Assembly (NCBI RefSeq): GCF_900115175.1
Contig: NZ_FOYV01000001.1
Span: 2,108,001-2,172,000, forward strand
DNA length: 64,000 bases
From: Marinobacter gudaonensis
Lineage (GTDB): Bacteria > Pseudomonadota > Gammaproteobacteria > Pseudomonadales > Oleiphilaceae
Reading direction: 5' to 3'
Both the position numbers and the translations under genes were made by a program. The notes under the pieces are model-generated. The model was not told where the DNA came from. It saw only the letters and a list, made by a program, of their open reading frames with translations, and searched no databases. Below are positions 18,040 to 27,668 of this stretch, piece by piece; position 1 is the stretch's first letter; every line of letters starts with the position of its first letter.

Positions 18040-19050
18040 ATGGAACGCTCAGAGGCCACGGAACGTCGCAAACCGGTCGTCTGGCCGGGGCTGTGGGTAC
18101 CCCTGCTCCTGCTCACTGCCGGCCTGATGGTGACTGCACTGGCCGCTCACCTTGATGCCCAACGCACCACTGCCACGGCCGAAATCCGCTTTTATGCCCA
18201 GCACCAGGCGCTGGTCAATCATCTGCTCATCCACACGCCCGAGGCCGCCCGCGCCGGACAGCCCGCGTCACACTGGCTTGTGGGCCTGTTCGAGGGCGCA
18301 TTGCCCGAAACCCTGGGCCTGCGCATTGATACCCTGGAGCGGCACACCAAAGAGCCGCTACTGGAAATCGGAATCGACGGTACTCTGGATCCGACCCGGG
18401 CTCTGCGCACCGAAGTTAACGCGCTCGGCGAGCAATGGATGGTCACTACCCTGCCTGCCCCCGCTGCCCTGGAAAATCCGGCCGAGAATGCCCGACAGAC
18501 CATCTGGCTGGTCGGCGGAACCCTGAGCCTGGCGGCCGCCGGTCTGGCGCTGGTGCTGAATCGGCGGCTATATCGCCAGGCGCTGGAGCTCCATGATCTG
18601 GAGCACCGGGAATCCGGTGCCGATCAACAGATCACCAATCTGCAGGTGGAAAAGCAAATTCTTCGACAGGCACTCAATGACAGTGAGCAGCGAAGCCGGG
18701 ATCTGGTGGCGCTGTCCGGAGCGGTGATCTGGGAGCTCGATGAGAACGCAAGAATCGGATTCGTATCGCCGCAGATCGCAGACCTTCTGGACCGGGCGCC
18801 GACCGACCTGGCGGGACAGGCCATGGAAGCGCTGGTGGCGCCGGAGTCCCAGGCCCACTTCCGCCAGGCCCTGGCGGCGGCAAGACGCGACAACGCCATC
18901 GAGCGGGTTGATCTACCCCTGTTGCACCACGATCAGGAAAACCGGGTGCCGGTGGTGCTTCGGGTCAGAGCCCTGAAAGACACGGTTCACGGCCTGTCGG
19001 GCTATCGGGTCAGCACACTCCATCACGTGGCCCACCCGCCGCTGGCGTAA
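18040..19050 (+). CDS. Membrane-anchored PAS sensor without an output domain
   Basis: The 336-residue protein has a membrane helix (about 15-38), a periplasmic region of about 120 residues, a second helix (about 158-180), a coiled coil, and a PAS domain (about 225-325) starting ALSGAVIWELDENARIGFVS. It stops directly after the PAS domain, so no kinase, GGDEF, EAL or HTH module is encoded. It may act through a partner or be the truncated front of a larger sensor. ATG 18040 follows AGGAT; an in-frame ATG at 18013 is the alternative. Confidence 0.7.
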   Translation: MERSEATERRKPVVWPGLWVPLLLLTAGLMVTALAAHLDAQRTTATAEIRFYAQHQALVNHLLIHTPEAARAGQPASHWLVGLFEGALPETLGLRIDTLERHTKEPLLEIGIDGTLDPTRALRTEVNALGEQWMVTTLPAPAALENPAENARQTIWLVGGTLSLAAAGLALVLNRRLYRQALELHDLEHRESGADQQITNLQVEKQILRQALNDSEQRSRDLVALSGAVIWELDENARIGFVSPQIADLLDRAPTDLAGQAMEALVAPESQAHFRQALAAARRDNAIERVDLPLLHHDQENRVPVVLRVRALKDTVHGLSGYRVSTLHHVAHPPLA

Positions 19051-19060
19051 CCCGGGTGAT

Positions 19061-19309
19061 TCACGCCAGATTCTTGTGGCTACCGTCACACAAAGGCGCG
19101 TGGTCCGTTTGCTTGCAGCCGCAAAACCAGACCCACTCCTTTTTCTCGGCCTCGAACGACACCGGAGTAATGCCGGTGCCCCGGTGGGAGCCGTCACAGA
19201 ATGGCTGGTTTGCGCTTCGGCCACACGCGCACCAGAGATAGTGCTTACCGGCCTCCAACAGCACAGAATAGGGGGTGATTCTGGCAACCACTGGTCTTGC
19301 TTCCGACAT
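19061..19309 (-). CDS. Tandem CDGSH iron-sulfur protein
   Basis: The 82-residue protein carries two complete CDGSH modules: C27-x-C29...C38-D-G-S-H42 and C63-x-C65...C74-D-G-S-H78. Each three-Cys one-His set is the known ligand set for a redox-active [2Fe-2S] cluster. The bacterial role is usually electron transfer or cluster transfer, and the partner is unknown here. It is convergent with the PAS sensor gene, whose stop lies 10 bp away. A GGGAG ribosome binding site sits about 9 bp before the ATG. Confidence 0.9.
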   Translation of the reverse strand: MSEARPVVARITPYSVLLEAGKHYLWCACGRSANQPFCDGSHRGTGITPVSFEAEKKEWVWFCGCKQTDHAPLCDGSHKNLA

Positions 19310-19457
19310 TCGTAATTCTCCCTTTCCTGTTCAAAGGCCTCATGGGGCAACCCCGGTGTATACCTATCACTGCCGTCACTAGTAGAGCCCATACTTAAAG
19401 TACCAGACCCCGTGCTCAGGCGGGACAGCAGAAGAGGATGGATGCCGATCGCCAAGG

Positions 19458-19985
19458 CTATTTCGTCCAATAACTTTTCTTATGTTTTAGCCGGCCATTG
19501 GTTGCGTTTTCTAATAGTAAGCCCAGCTTTTCTAATTCTTTAGGCTTCTTGCTACCACTGCTGTCTATTCCCATAAAAAACCTCAACCCGTCGTCAGTCC
19601 TGATCTCCAACCTGTAGTAAGTGGATGGCGCGCCGTCCGACATAACACCTTTAAGCACTTTGGAGGAGCCGAGGGAATAGTACTCTTCACCCCGATATTT
19701 AAACCACCAGGAACCCCTGAGAACGAACTTTAAGCCATCTTCCTCCAAAGTAATCAATTTATCCGGGATAAGCAGATGGGCGATAGCGTAGAAGACAAGT
19801 AAATCCGCAGCGGCAAAAAACTTGAGCCAGATCTCCCACTGCGGAGCATTCCACAGATACAAGACCAATGGCGAAAAGATCACTGAAGCGGCGATAAAAT
19901 ACCAAAGCCTCGGGTAAATGGCTCGGTCGATGTTAACCACACCACCCCTGGAATTGAATATTCTGTAGGTATCAGTGATCAACAT
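19458..19985 (-). CDS. Unknown membrane protein with two helices
   Basis: The 175-residue protein is not recognised. Two adjacent membrane helices (about residues 26-46 and 52-73) are followed by a soluble C-terminal part rich in beta-strand-like segments and ending in a Lys-rich tail (KHKKSYWTK). The layout resembles small membrane proteins with a PH-like cytoplasmic domain, but this is only an impression. The gene and its flanks are clearly less GC-rich than the surrounding kilobases, a hint of recent acquisition. It lies 26 bp downstream of a 20-base homopolymer. Confidence 0.6.
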   Translation of the reverse strand: MLITDTYRIFNSRGGVVNIDRAIYPRLWYFIAASVIFSPLVLYLWNAPQWEIWLKFFAAADLLVFYAIAHLLIPDKLITLEEDGLKFVLRGSWWFKYRGEEYYSLGSSKVLKGVMSDGAPSTYYRLEIRTDDGLRFFMGIDSSGSKKPKELEKLGLLLENATNGRLKHKKSYWTK

Positions 19986-20115
19986 AGACTCTTACCATGT
20001 TTCCAAAAACCGGGGGGGGGGGGGGGGGGGGATAGAACGCGGGCCAGAGCACCCGGGCAATTCCAGAAAACGAGGCCGACAAGCCGACTAAAACCTTAAA
20101 CCTTTCCCTGTTCAT
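19972..20115 (-). CDS. Possible 47-residue peptide reading through the C run
   Basis: A short frame starts at an ATG with AGGAAG about 12 bp upstream, has a hydrophobic stretch (VLVGLSASFSGIARVLW), reads the C20 run as consecutive prolines and stops 14 bp inside the start of the next gene. The overlap would suit translational coupling to the unknown membrane protein. I recognise no family. The reading frame past the run depends on the exact tract length, so coding status is doubtful. Confidence 0.22.
   Translation of the reverse strand: MNRERFKVLVGLSASFSGIARVLWPAFYPPPPPPPVFGNMVRVYVDH
20012..20031. repeat. Homopolymer of 20 G (C on the minus strand)
   Basis: A run of exactly 20 G residues is preceded by a single C. 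Runs this long are unstable by slipped-strand mispairing and in some bacteria switch genes on and off. It lies just upstream of the unknown membrane protein gene (start 19985, minus strand), so it could change promoter spacing or leader translation. Long homopolymers are also a common sequencing or assembly error, and the true length cannot be judged here. Confidence 0.9.
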
Positions 20116-20238
20116 CCAGACTACTTCCTGCGCAGTCCGCTTCCTATGCAGCGTTTCGTTCCTGAAACCCGAATTAAATACCATTCCTGAAGGATAGTAA
20201 GAGTAACAAAAGCATTCACGGACAACACCAATGCAAGC

Positions 20239-21321
20239 TCAAAGAGGTTGCGCAAACTCACAAATACGCCCGCTCTCCACCAGCTCCATGAACTCGTCCC
20301 CCAGCCGGTCACTTTCGGCAATGGCCTGTTTCCAGGCCCGTTCCCGGCCGGCGTCATCGCCCGCGTAACGCTCAAAATCCTTGCGATCCGGCAGCTTGCG
20401 ATCGGGCAGAGACTCAAGGTAAGACTTGGACGGCGCAACCAGCAACACATCCTGCAACCGGGTGGCATCACCGCGCCGCCAGGGCAAAGACTTGTCGAAC
20501 CATCCGGGCACCACGCGATCGGTAAAGTGGGGATACAGCACTACCCCGGGCTGCTGGTAGGGGAGGTCCAGGTGGTAGTCCAGAAGCCCGCCATCACGGT
20601 AGACGCCCTCCGGTGCCCCGGGGATGTTGCGCACACCCGACATCACCAGAGGAATGGACGCCGATGCCAGCAGCGCGGGCAGCAAGTTGTCCGGTGTCAG
20701 AGCCACTTCGTGGCTGGGAAAGTCCACCAGCTTGGCAACCGGCGCCTTCAAACGGGCATCATGAATGATGCCTCGCTCCATGAACCGGCCAAGGTGCCGA
20801 CGGCTGACCATGTTGGCACTGATGGCACGCATCAGGCCGAGGCCGAGCCGGCCTCGGGTGTCCTCTGAAAGCATTCCCAGGCTGCGTACCACCACAATGT
20901 TCAGCCGGTACCATGGATGGTTGAGGATAGCCTGTTCCCGGCCACCCAATAGTTCCTCAAGGAACAGCACGCTTTTGCGGCTGACCTCGGCCGCGCTGAC
21001 GCCCTTGGCAAAGCGCTGCATGGTGTACAGTTCGGCAAGCCGGGCGAGTTGCGCCCGGGGATCGTCTGAAGAGGCGATGGCGGCAAAACGCCAGCTCCCG
21101 ATGGAGGAGCCGATCAGGGAACGCTCCTGGGGTACCTTGGGCAGCCAGTCACCGAAAATGGCCTTGTCGAGGCCGCTGATACCGAGCGCTTTGGGACCGC
21201 CCGCGGCGCCGGGTATAACGTGAACATCTTCTGCCGACAGCGGCTTGTCCCTGAGTCGCTGCAGCGCGCGCCTGCCTGCGCGTATGGTCAGTGCCGGTTC
21301 ACGGGTCTGGATAGCGGTCAT
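20239..21321 (-). CDS. Patatin-like phospholipase
   Basis: The 360-residue protein has the Ser-Asp dyad of patatins: an oxyanion-type glycine loop (PGAAGGPKA), a GSSIG nucleophile elbow and a DGG motif (YRDGGLLDYH). It should hydrolyse acyl esters such as phospholipids. No signal peptide is evident. ATG 21321 is preferred because CAGGGA precedes it; ATG 21381 would add 20 residues. It is divergent from a diguanylate cyclase gene. Confidence 0.82.
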   Translation of the reverse strand: MTAIQTREPALTIRAGRRALQRLRDKPLSAEDVHVIPGAAGGPKALGISGLDKAIFGDWLPKVPQERSLIGSSIGSWRFAAIASSDDPRAQLARLAELYTMQRFAKGVSAAEVSRKSVLFLEELLGGREQAILNHPWYRLNIVVVRSLGMLSEDTRGRLGLGLMRAISANMVSRRHLGRFMERGIIHDARLKAPVAKLVDFPSHEVALTPDNLLPALLASASIPLVMSGVRNIPGAPEGVYRDGGLLDYHLDLPYQQPGVVLYPHFTDRVVPGWFDKSLPWRRGDATRLQDVLLVAPSKSYLESLPDRKLPDRKDFERYAGDDAGRERAWKQAIAESDRLGDEFMELVESGRICEFAQPL

Positions 21322-21518
21322 TGGCTGGGTCCCTGGAGTTGCTCCCTGAAAGTTTCCCGCAAAGTTTAACCAAGTGGACATCCGCCGGCCAACTGAACAA
21401 AACTAATGGTGGCCATAAATGGCGCTATCTGCTTCAGTAAGAACATGGCTCTGGCAGAATCAAGGACCGGCCCGACAACGGATGCGGGCTCTCAAGAACC
21501 AGACAGCAGGAGTAAGCT

Positions 21519-22580
21519 GTGAAATTCTCTGTACCCCCCGATTCCCTGGCCGCCAATCCAACCCTGGCGGTACTCGGTTTCAAACGGCAGTTGGTATACC
21601 ACCTGCACTTCTGGGCCTTTGTTGCCGTTGCACCGCTGGTGATGGTGCAGTGGCAGCAGTCGCACTACCTGCTGTCTGCCATCCTCGTGCTGTTCTGCGT
21701 CAACGCCCTGCTGGTTATTGCCTTCCTGAAGCTACGGGGCACCTATTTCCTCAAAGGCCGACTGTTTCCGCTGCTCGCCGTCGTGAGCGCCGCCTACTCC
21801 ACACACATTAACGGCCATGCCGGTCTTTACTGGGCTTACCCGGCAGCGACTGCACTGTTTTTCCTCCTGCCCCTGCGTGAGGCCATCGCCAGCAACAGTG
21901 TGTTTGTGGTGATCATGGCGGTGGTTTCTTTTCTTCGCTTTCCCGAGGCGGATTTCTGGCGCATCACCTTTTCCCTCGGCCTGACCTGCCTGTTTGCCAT
22001 GATCTTCGCCTGGCTGGTGGGCAAGCTCCAGCATGAACTGACCCGGCTGGCTACCACCGACCCCCTGACCGGCTGCCTGAACCGGTCCCAACTGGCCGAT
22101 ATCCTCAATGGCCAGATCCAGATGCGGGAACGGTATGAGCGGGTCTCGAGCCTGGTGCTGCTGGACCTGGACTATTTCAAGACCATCAACGACCAGTGGG
22201 GCCACCTGGCCGGCGACCGAGTACTCCGGGAACTGGCCTTGAGACTCCGTAAACGTCTCAGGGAAAGCGACCAACTGTTCCGGATTGGCGGTGAGGAGTT
22301 CATGCTGGTACTGCCGGAAACCCGACAGAAAGATGCCGACGCCCTCGCCCACCAGCTATTGACCAGTATCAGTGCCCGGCCGTTCCTGGAGGACATCAAG
22401 GTCACCGCCAGCGCCAGTGTGGCGGAAGTCAGCAAGGGGGAGACCTGGTCGGTTTGGCTTAACCGCGCCGATCAGGCCCTGTACCAGGCAAAATCCCAGG
22501 GCCGCAATCAGGTGGTCAATGCGGCCCGACCGCTCCCGGTGATCGGTCGGGGGGCAATTGATGAAGCAGACTCCGCCTAG
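21519..22580 (+). CDS. Membrane diguanylate cyclase (GGDEF)
   Basis: The 353-residue protein has about six membrane helices (residues 25-170) followed by a GGDEF domain with DLDYFKTINDQWGH and an active-site GGEEF motif (RIGGEEFMLVL). It should make c-di-GMP from GTP at the inner membrane. The N-terminal helices probably sense a membrane or soluble signal. It starts with GTG preceded by a strong AGGAG box. The stop lies 20 bp from the convergent hydrolase gene. Confidence 0.88.
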   Translation: MKFSVPPDSLAANPTLAVLGFKRQLVYHLHFWAFVAVAPLVMVQWQQSHYLLSAILVLFCVNALLVIAFLKLRGTYFLKGRLFPLLAVVSAAYSTHINGHAGLYWAYPAATALFFLLPLREAIASNSVFVVIMAVVSFLRFPEADFWRITFSLGLTCLFAMIFAWLVGKLQHELTRLATTDPLTGCLNRSQLADILNGQIQMRERYERVSSLVLLDLDYFKTINDQWGHLAGDRVLRELALRLRKRLRESDQLFRIGGEEFMLVLPETRQKDADALAHQLLTSISARPFLEDIKVTASASVAEVSKGETWSVWLNRADQALYQAKSQGRNQVVNAARPLPVIGRGAIDEADSA

Positions 22581-22600
22581 CGCTGATACCTTGATCCGGC

Positions 22601-23524
22601 TTAGTCGCCCGCGGCGCTCTGGCGAAAGTCCCGGTAAGCGCTGAACACATCCCAGGGACTTTCGAGGTGGGGGTAGTGGCCGACATTACGCAGGCACACC
22701 ACGTCGGGGTCGGCCACCAGCTCCCGATACCGGCGGGCCATGGCTGCGCCCGAGACCGGGTCGGCGGTGCCTGAAATCAGTCGCAGTGGCTGGTCCGCCT
22801 TCTGCACTGCCGAGACCCAACGATTGCGGTGGCAACGGCGCTCCTCCATGAACTGAATCAGGCGATGCAGAATGCCCCGCCCGTTGTTATAGGTGAGCAG
22901 GTACCAGAAATCCTCCATGTCCTGGCGATCCGGAGGATTATGGGTCCCGAACAGGCGCCGGAAATTGCGCTCGAAGCTGCGCCTGCTCAGGCCCCGGCTG
23001 ATCAGTCCTCCAAGAGGACTGCGCAACAGCTTCTGGATCAGCAAAGGGTTGTGTACCTCGGGGAAAAGCGCACCGTTGAGAAAACACACGCTGCGGATCC
23101 GGAATGGCAGGCTCGCTTCCTGCTCCCGGGCCATCAGCTCCTGGGCCACGCTGCAACCGTAATCGTGAGCCAGCAGGTGCACCGACGACAGCCCCAGCTG
23201 TTCGATCCAGCCCTGGAACAGGTCGGCCTGGTCCTGGATGCTGTAGGGATAGTCGGCCGGTTTGTCGGAAAACCCAAAGCCCAGCATGTCCAGGGTCAGC
23301 ACGTTGTGGTGCGGCACCAGCATCGGCCACAGTCGATTCCAGTCCCAACTGGCCGTGGGGTAACCGTGAATCAGAACCAGTGGCTCGCCCCGTCCCGCCA
23401 TGCGACTGAAAATAGCGTGGCCCTCGTAGCTGAACCATTTGCCTCCGTGCTGCCACCCTTCCAGGGTGTCGGCCTGACGCCCCGCGGCGGCCGCACCACT
23501 GACATTGGGTATCACCTGTTCCAT
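22601..23524 (-). CDS. Alpha/beta hydrolase, epoxide hydrolase-like
   Basis: The 307-residue enzyme has HGYPTASWDW (oxyanion loop) and a nucleophile elbow HDYGCS, where aspartate replaces the usual serine, as in epoxide hydrolases and haloalkane dehalogenases. A late histidine in RNVGHYPHLE completes the triad. The HGYP form favours epoxide hydrolase over dehalogenase, but the substrate is unknown. ATG 23524 is preferred; upstream in-frame ATGs would add a poorly conserved Cys-rich extension of up to 43 residues. Confidence 0.78.
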   Translation of the reverse strand: MEQVIPNVSGAAAAGRQADTLEGWQHGGKWFSYEGHAIFSRMAGRGEPLVLIHGYPTASWDWNRLWPMLVPHHNVLTLDMLGFGFSDKPADYPYSIQDQADLFQGWIEQLGLSSVHLLAHDYGCSVAQELMAREQEASLPFRIRSVCFLNGALFPEVHNPLLIQKLLRSPLGGLISRGLSRRSFERNFRRLFGTHNPPDRQDMEDFWYLLTYNNGRGILHRLIQFMEERRCHRNRWVSAVQKADQPLRLISGTADPVSGAAMARRYRELVADPDVVCLRNVGHYPHLESPWDVFSAYRDFRQSAAGD

Positions 23525-23725
23525 GCGTTGTTCCCAGCGATTCGACACAGGCTGAAACTGTAGAACAAACCGGTGCAGGCTGCCATAGCCCGAGCGCTCG
23601 GTTACCCCGGCACCGCAGTCACAGTGGTCTTTTTCTGCAAGCTGCCCGTACATCCTGGAGATGCGATGCCGGGCAAATTGCCTTAAGCTTTGGCCCTCTA
23701 CAGATTCAGCTAACCGGACAAGATT

Positions 23726-24295
23726 ATGACCAAACTCCTAGACGACCTTTCGGGGCACTACCGGGCCATTATCAGCGGGCTGGGTGAAGACCCTGACCGC
23801 GAAGGTCTGCAGGACACGCCCATGCGGGCCGCCAAAGCCATGCAGTTCCTGACCCGAGGTTACCAACAAGATCTCGGCGACCTGGTCAACAACGCCGTGT
23901 TCGAGTCCGCGATGGACGAGATGGTGGTGGTTCAGGACATCGAACTGTACAGCATGTGCGAGCACCACATGCTGCCGTTCATTGGCAAATGTCACATTGC
24001 CTACCTGCCCCAGGGCCGGGTTCTTGGGCTGTCCAAGTTTGCTCGCATCGTCGACATGTACGCCCGTCGCCTGCAGATCCAGGAAAACCTGACCCGCCAG
24101 ATAGCCGAGGCCATCGAAAGTGTGACCAACGCCAAGGGCGTGGCCGTGGTCATCGAAGCCCAGCACATGTGCATGATGATGCGGGGTGTCGAAAAGCAGA
24201 ACTCGCGGATGAAAACCTCGATGATGCTGGGTCAGTTCCGTAAATCCCAGGCGACGCGTACCGAGTTTCTGAACCTGATCGGCGGCCACCGCTGA
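23726..24295 (+). CDS. folE: GTP cyclohydrolase I
   Basis: The 189-residue type I enzyme converts GTP to dihydroneopterin triphosphate, the first step to folate and tetrahydromonapterin. The zinc and catalytic motifs [10 protein letters not shown] and HMCMMMRGV are intact, as is the [16 protein letters not shown] segment. It is 26 bp upstream of folX, and the pair suggests the monapterin branch. It is divergent from the epoxide-hydrolase-like gene. Confidence 0.96.
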   Translation: MTKLLDDLSGHYRAIISGLGEDPDREGLQDTPMRAAKAMQFLTRGYQQDLGDLVNNAVFESAMDEMVVVQDIELYSMCEHHMLPFIGKCHIAYLPQGRVLGLSKFARIVDMYARRLQIQENLTRQIAEAIESVTNAKGVAVVIEAQHMCMMMRGVEKQNSRMKTSMMLGQFRKSQATRTEFLNLIGGHR

Positions 24296-24321
24296 TCAAT
24301 CAGCTCCCGGAGGAAAGCGGC

Positions 24322-24699
24322 ATGACAGAGGTTAGCGGGAATCGACAGGCAACAGTGCGGATCAAGGATCTGCTGCTCCGAGCCTACATTGGCATCAAGG
24401 AAGAGGAGATCAATAACAAGCAGGACGTTCTGATCAACATACGCCTGACCTATGACGCAACAGCGGCCATCAATGAAAACGAGATCTCGGCCGCCCTCAA
24501 CTACCGCACCATCACCAAGCAGATCATCCAGCATGTGGACGGCAACCGCTTTGCCCTCCTCGAGCGCCTCACACATGAGGTGCTGACCATTGTCATGGAA
24601 CATGAGGCCGTGCAATGGGCGCAGGTGGAAATCGACAAGCCCCACGCGTTAAGGTTCGCGCAGTCCGTTTCCGTTTGCCTGGAAGCGCATCGTCCCTGA
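24322..24699 (+). CDS. folX: Dihydroneopterin triphosphate 2'-epimerase
   Basis: The 125-residue member of the FolB/FolX fold closely follows E. coli FolX: IKEEEINNKQD, LNYRTITKQIIQH, EIDKPHALR. FolX epimerises dihydroneopterin triphosphate to the monapterin form. These motifs separate it from the aldolase FolB. It has a strong GGAGGAAA ribosome binding site and follows folE directly. The FolM reductase of the pathway is not in this window. Confidence 0.9.
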   Translation: MTEVSGNRQATVRIKDLLLRAYIGIKEEEINNKQDVLINIRLTYDATAAINENEISAALNYRTITKQIIQHVDGNRFALLERLTHEVLTIVMEHEAVQWAQVEIDKPHALRFAQSVSVCLEAHRP

Positions 24700-24718
24700 A
24701 CTGGAGCCACTCTCCGCC

Positions 24719-25147
24719 ATGCCGACTGACGCGCCTGAACAGCTCCGCCAGATCCTGAGCTCCGTCAAGACCATCGCCCTGGTGGGTGCCAGTGAGAAAA
24801 CCCACCGGCCCTCCCATGACGTCATGGCCTACCTCCAGAACCAGGGTTACCGGGTCATTCCGGTGAACCCTCGCCTGGCTGGCCAACAACTGCTGGGTGA
24901 AACCGTGTACGGGAATCTGCCGGAACTGTCGGAACCGGTGGATATGGTCGACCTGTTCCTGGCCCCCGAACGCACCGACCCCGTGATTGACCAGGCCATA
25001 GATCTGAAGATCCCGGTGGTGTGGCTGCAGATCGGGGTGATCAACCAGGAGGGGGCCGCCAGGGCCGAGGCCGCGGGCCTGACGGTGGTCATGGATCACT
25101 GCCCAAAACAGGAAATTCCCCGCCTGGGTATCGCTAAACGGGCCTGA
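24719..25147 (+). CDS. CoA-binding domain protein (YccU type)
   Basis: The 142-residue protein is a lone CoA-binding Rossmann domain, with TIALVGASEKTHRPSHDV at the N-terminus and VVWLQIGVINQEGA near residue 100, ending MDHCPKQE. Family members bind CoA through such a domain, but their reaction is unknown. It begins 19 bp after folX on the same strand and may share its transcript. Confidence 0.85.
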   Translation: MPTDAPEQLRQILSSVKTIALVGASEKTHRPSHDVMAYLQNQGYRVIPVNPRLAGQQLLGETVYGNLPELSEPVDMVDLFLAPERTDPVIDQAIDLKIPVVWLQIGVINQEGAARAEAAGLTVVMDHCPKQEIPRLGIAKRA

Positions 25148-25351
25148 TTGCTGATCTGGATCAGGAACTGCGTCACACTTTCGCAACTCTGCTGTAACCG
25201 CCCCTCAGGGTCTGACATAATCGACCCACGTAAGTAATTCCCGCATTTTCGTCCTACCAGCAACTGATGGCGGTAACCGATCAAAATGGTTCATTTTTCT
25301 GCTGGCGCCGGCAACGTGCCTGCACCACCGTACATGGCCACGGAGTAAACT

Positions 25352-27619
25352 GTGGATAAACCCGCATCGCCCCCCAAAGCTGTTGTATCGGGCCTGCTGA
25401 GCCCGGTGTTTCCGGTGGTGATCTTTCTGGTTTTCCTGGGTCTGGCGACAGGCCTGCGCTACGGACTGGTACAACAGGACAAGGCCCAGATTGAAGCCAA
25501 CCTGGCCAATGAGACCCGGGCCATGGCCAATCATCTGCAACGGGAGTTTCTGGTGCACGCCGAGGCTATTCGCCGCATGGCCAAACGCTTCCAGAACGAT
25601 CCGTCTATTTCCCTCGAAACCTGGCGCCAGGATGCCCGGAACTACCTGGAGGATTTTGGCGTTTACCAGGCCATCGAGTGGATTGATCGGGATTATGTTA
25701 TCCGGTGGCTGGAGCCGGTGGCGGACAACCAGGACGTTGTCGGCTATAACGTCGCCTTCAACGATGAGCGCCGCCGGGCGCTGGCACTCGCCCAGAGTAC
25801 CGGCAACTGGGACCTGTCCGGTATCATAGACCTTCGCCAGGGCGGCAAGGGCATGGTGATCTACGCCCCGGTGGGTTCGGGCATCGCCAACAACGGGTTT
25901 ATCGCCGGCGTGTTCCGGATGGAGACACTGGCGCGCCAACTGCTCACCGAACGGGTGCTGGAATCGTTTCGGGTGGAGATCCGCGAAGCCGGCGAGCTGA
26001 GTTACCAGTTGAACAGCGACCTGCCGGTCAGCGACGCGTTCTCGCACTCAATGCCGGTCGACCTGCCCACATTGGACTGGACGCTGACCCTGCGGCCGGC
26101 AAAGACCTGGGTTGAGAACCAGTACAGCAACTGGCCAACGCTGACCTTCACGACCTTCCTGCTGATGGGCCTGCTGACCAGCCTGACCACCCTGCTGGTA
26201 CAGCTGATCCTCAAGCGCAACCAGTCGCTGCTGAAAACCCGGCGGGAACTGGATCTGGAGATTGCCCAGCGCACCGCCATCCAGATCGATCTGGCCCGCC
26301 TGGAATCCACCGACACCCTCACCGGCCTGGCCAATCGCCGGTTCTTCATGGAAGACCTGTCGCACACCCTGAACATTGCGGATCGGCAAATGCGACAGGT
26401 TGGCCTGATCATGCTCGACCTGGACCGCTTCCAGACACTGAACGATTCCCTTGGCCACCAGTTCGGCGATGAGCTTCTGATCAAGGTCTCCGAACGACTC
26501 AACCGCCTGAGCAATGAGCGGATCCTCGTCGCCTACTCGGGCGGCGACGAATTCATGGTGTGCCAGCAGCAGGTCGATGACCTGGACGATATCATTCACC
26601 TTCTTGGCCAGATCAAGCAGTGCTTCGACCAGCCCTTCGAGGTACAGGGCGAGGCCCACAGCATCACCGCGACCATGGGGGTGGCGGTGTATCCCCAGAG
26701 CGGCCTGGACTCGGACACCCTGCTGCGCAACGCCGACATTGCCCTGTACCGGGCCAAGGAGCAGGGCCGGAACACTTACCAGTTTTACACCGAAGGCATG
26801 CAGGAACGCGAGGTCATGCGACTGGAACTGGACAAGGACCTCAGCCAGGCCCTGACCAACGACGAGTTTGTCCTGTTCTACCAGCCGCAACTGAACCTGG
26901 ACACCGGCGAGATCCAGAGCGTGGAGGCGCTGATTCGTTGGCAACACCCTCGACGGGGCCTGCTGCCCCCGGGGGAATTTATCCCGCTGGCCGAGGAGAG
27001 CGGCCGGATTACCGACATCGGTCGCTGGGTGGTGATGGCCGCCTGTCGGCAACTGGCAGACTGGAAAGGCACCGAGCAGGAAGGCCTGCGCATTGCCGTG
27101 AATCTCTCTGGCCGGGAACTGGACGACGAGGCCCTGGTGGATCACATCCGGGAAGCCCTTGAAGCCGAGAATGTCCCCGCCGAGCGTCTGGAATTCGAGC
27201 TTACCGAGGAAATTTTCATCCAGAACATCGAGCGCAACCGCAACCAGCTGTCGCGTCTGCAGAAGCTGGGCGTGCATCTGGCCATTGACGATTTCGGGGT
27301 GGGTTACTCCTCGCTTGGTTACCTGCGGGATTTCCCGGTGGATGTCCTGAAGATCGACCGTTCTTTCATCACCGAGGTCACCGAGCGCCACGACGATGCC
27401 GTGATCACCCGGGCGGTCATCAACCTCGCTCACAATCTCGACATACAGGTGGTGGCTGAAGGTGTGGAAACCGAGGAACAGCTGGCGTTCCTGAAGCGGC
27501 ACCGGTGCAACTTTGCCCAGGGTTACCTGATCAGCCGACCCATTCCGGCGCGGGATCTGGAGCAGGCTCTGGCGTCGGGCATACTGGTCGCAGGCCTGGC
27601 CGAGGGGTCGAGTTTGTAA
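25352..27619 (+). CDS. Dual GGDEF-EAL c-di-GMP enzyme with CHASE-like sensor
   Basis: The 755-residue protein has an N-terminal helix (about 12-34), a periplasmic CHASE-like region to about 250, a second helix (about 258-285), a GGDEF domain with YSGGDEF, and an EAL domain with VEALIRW, ELTEE and IDDFGVGYSSLGYL. Both catalytic signatures look intact, so it could make or degrade c-di-GMP depending on its signal. It starts with GTG preceded by GGAG. The 204-bp upstream gap shows no other feature. Confidence 0.9.
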   Translation: MDKPASPPKAVVSGLLSPVFPVVIFLVFLGLATGLRYGLVQQDKAQIEANLANETRAMANHLQREFLVHAEAIRRMAKRFQNDPSISLETWRQDARNYLEDFGVYQAIEWIDRDYVIRWLEPVADNQDVVGYNVAFNDERRRALALAQSTGNWDLSGIIDLRQGGKGMVIYAPVGSGIANNGFIAGVFRMETLARQLLTERVLESFRVEIREAGELSYQLNSDLPVSDAFSHSMPVDLPTLDWTLTLRPAKTWVENQYSNWPTLTFTTFLLMGLLTSLTTLLVQLILKRNQSLLKTRRELDLEIAQRTAIQIDLARLESTDTLTGLANRRFFMEDLSHTLNIADRQMRQVGLIMLDLDRFQTLNDSLGHQFGDELLIKVSERLNRLSNERILVAYSGGDEFMVCQQQVDDLDDIIHLLGQIKQCFDQPFEVQGEAHSITATMGVAVYPQSGLDSDTLLRNADIALYRAKEQGRNTYQFYTEGMQEREVMRLELDKDLSQALTNDEFVLFYQPQLNLDTGEIQSVEALIRWQHPRRGLLPPGEFIPLAEESGRITDIGRWVVMAACRQLADWKGTEQEGLRIAVNLSGRELDDEALVDHIREALEAENVPAERLEFELTEEIFIQNIERNRNQLSRLQKLGVHLAIDDFGVGYSSLGYLRDFPVDVLKIDRSFITEVTERHDDAVITRAVINLAHNLDIQVVAEGVETEEQLAFLKRHRCNFAQGYLISRPIPARDLEQALASGILVAGLAEGSSL

Positions 27620-27668
27620 TGGTGGTTATCCGCCCCCAAGATACGGATAAACGGTTGAGTGAGTGAGT

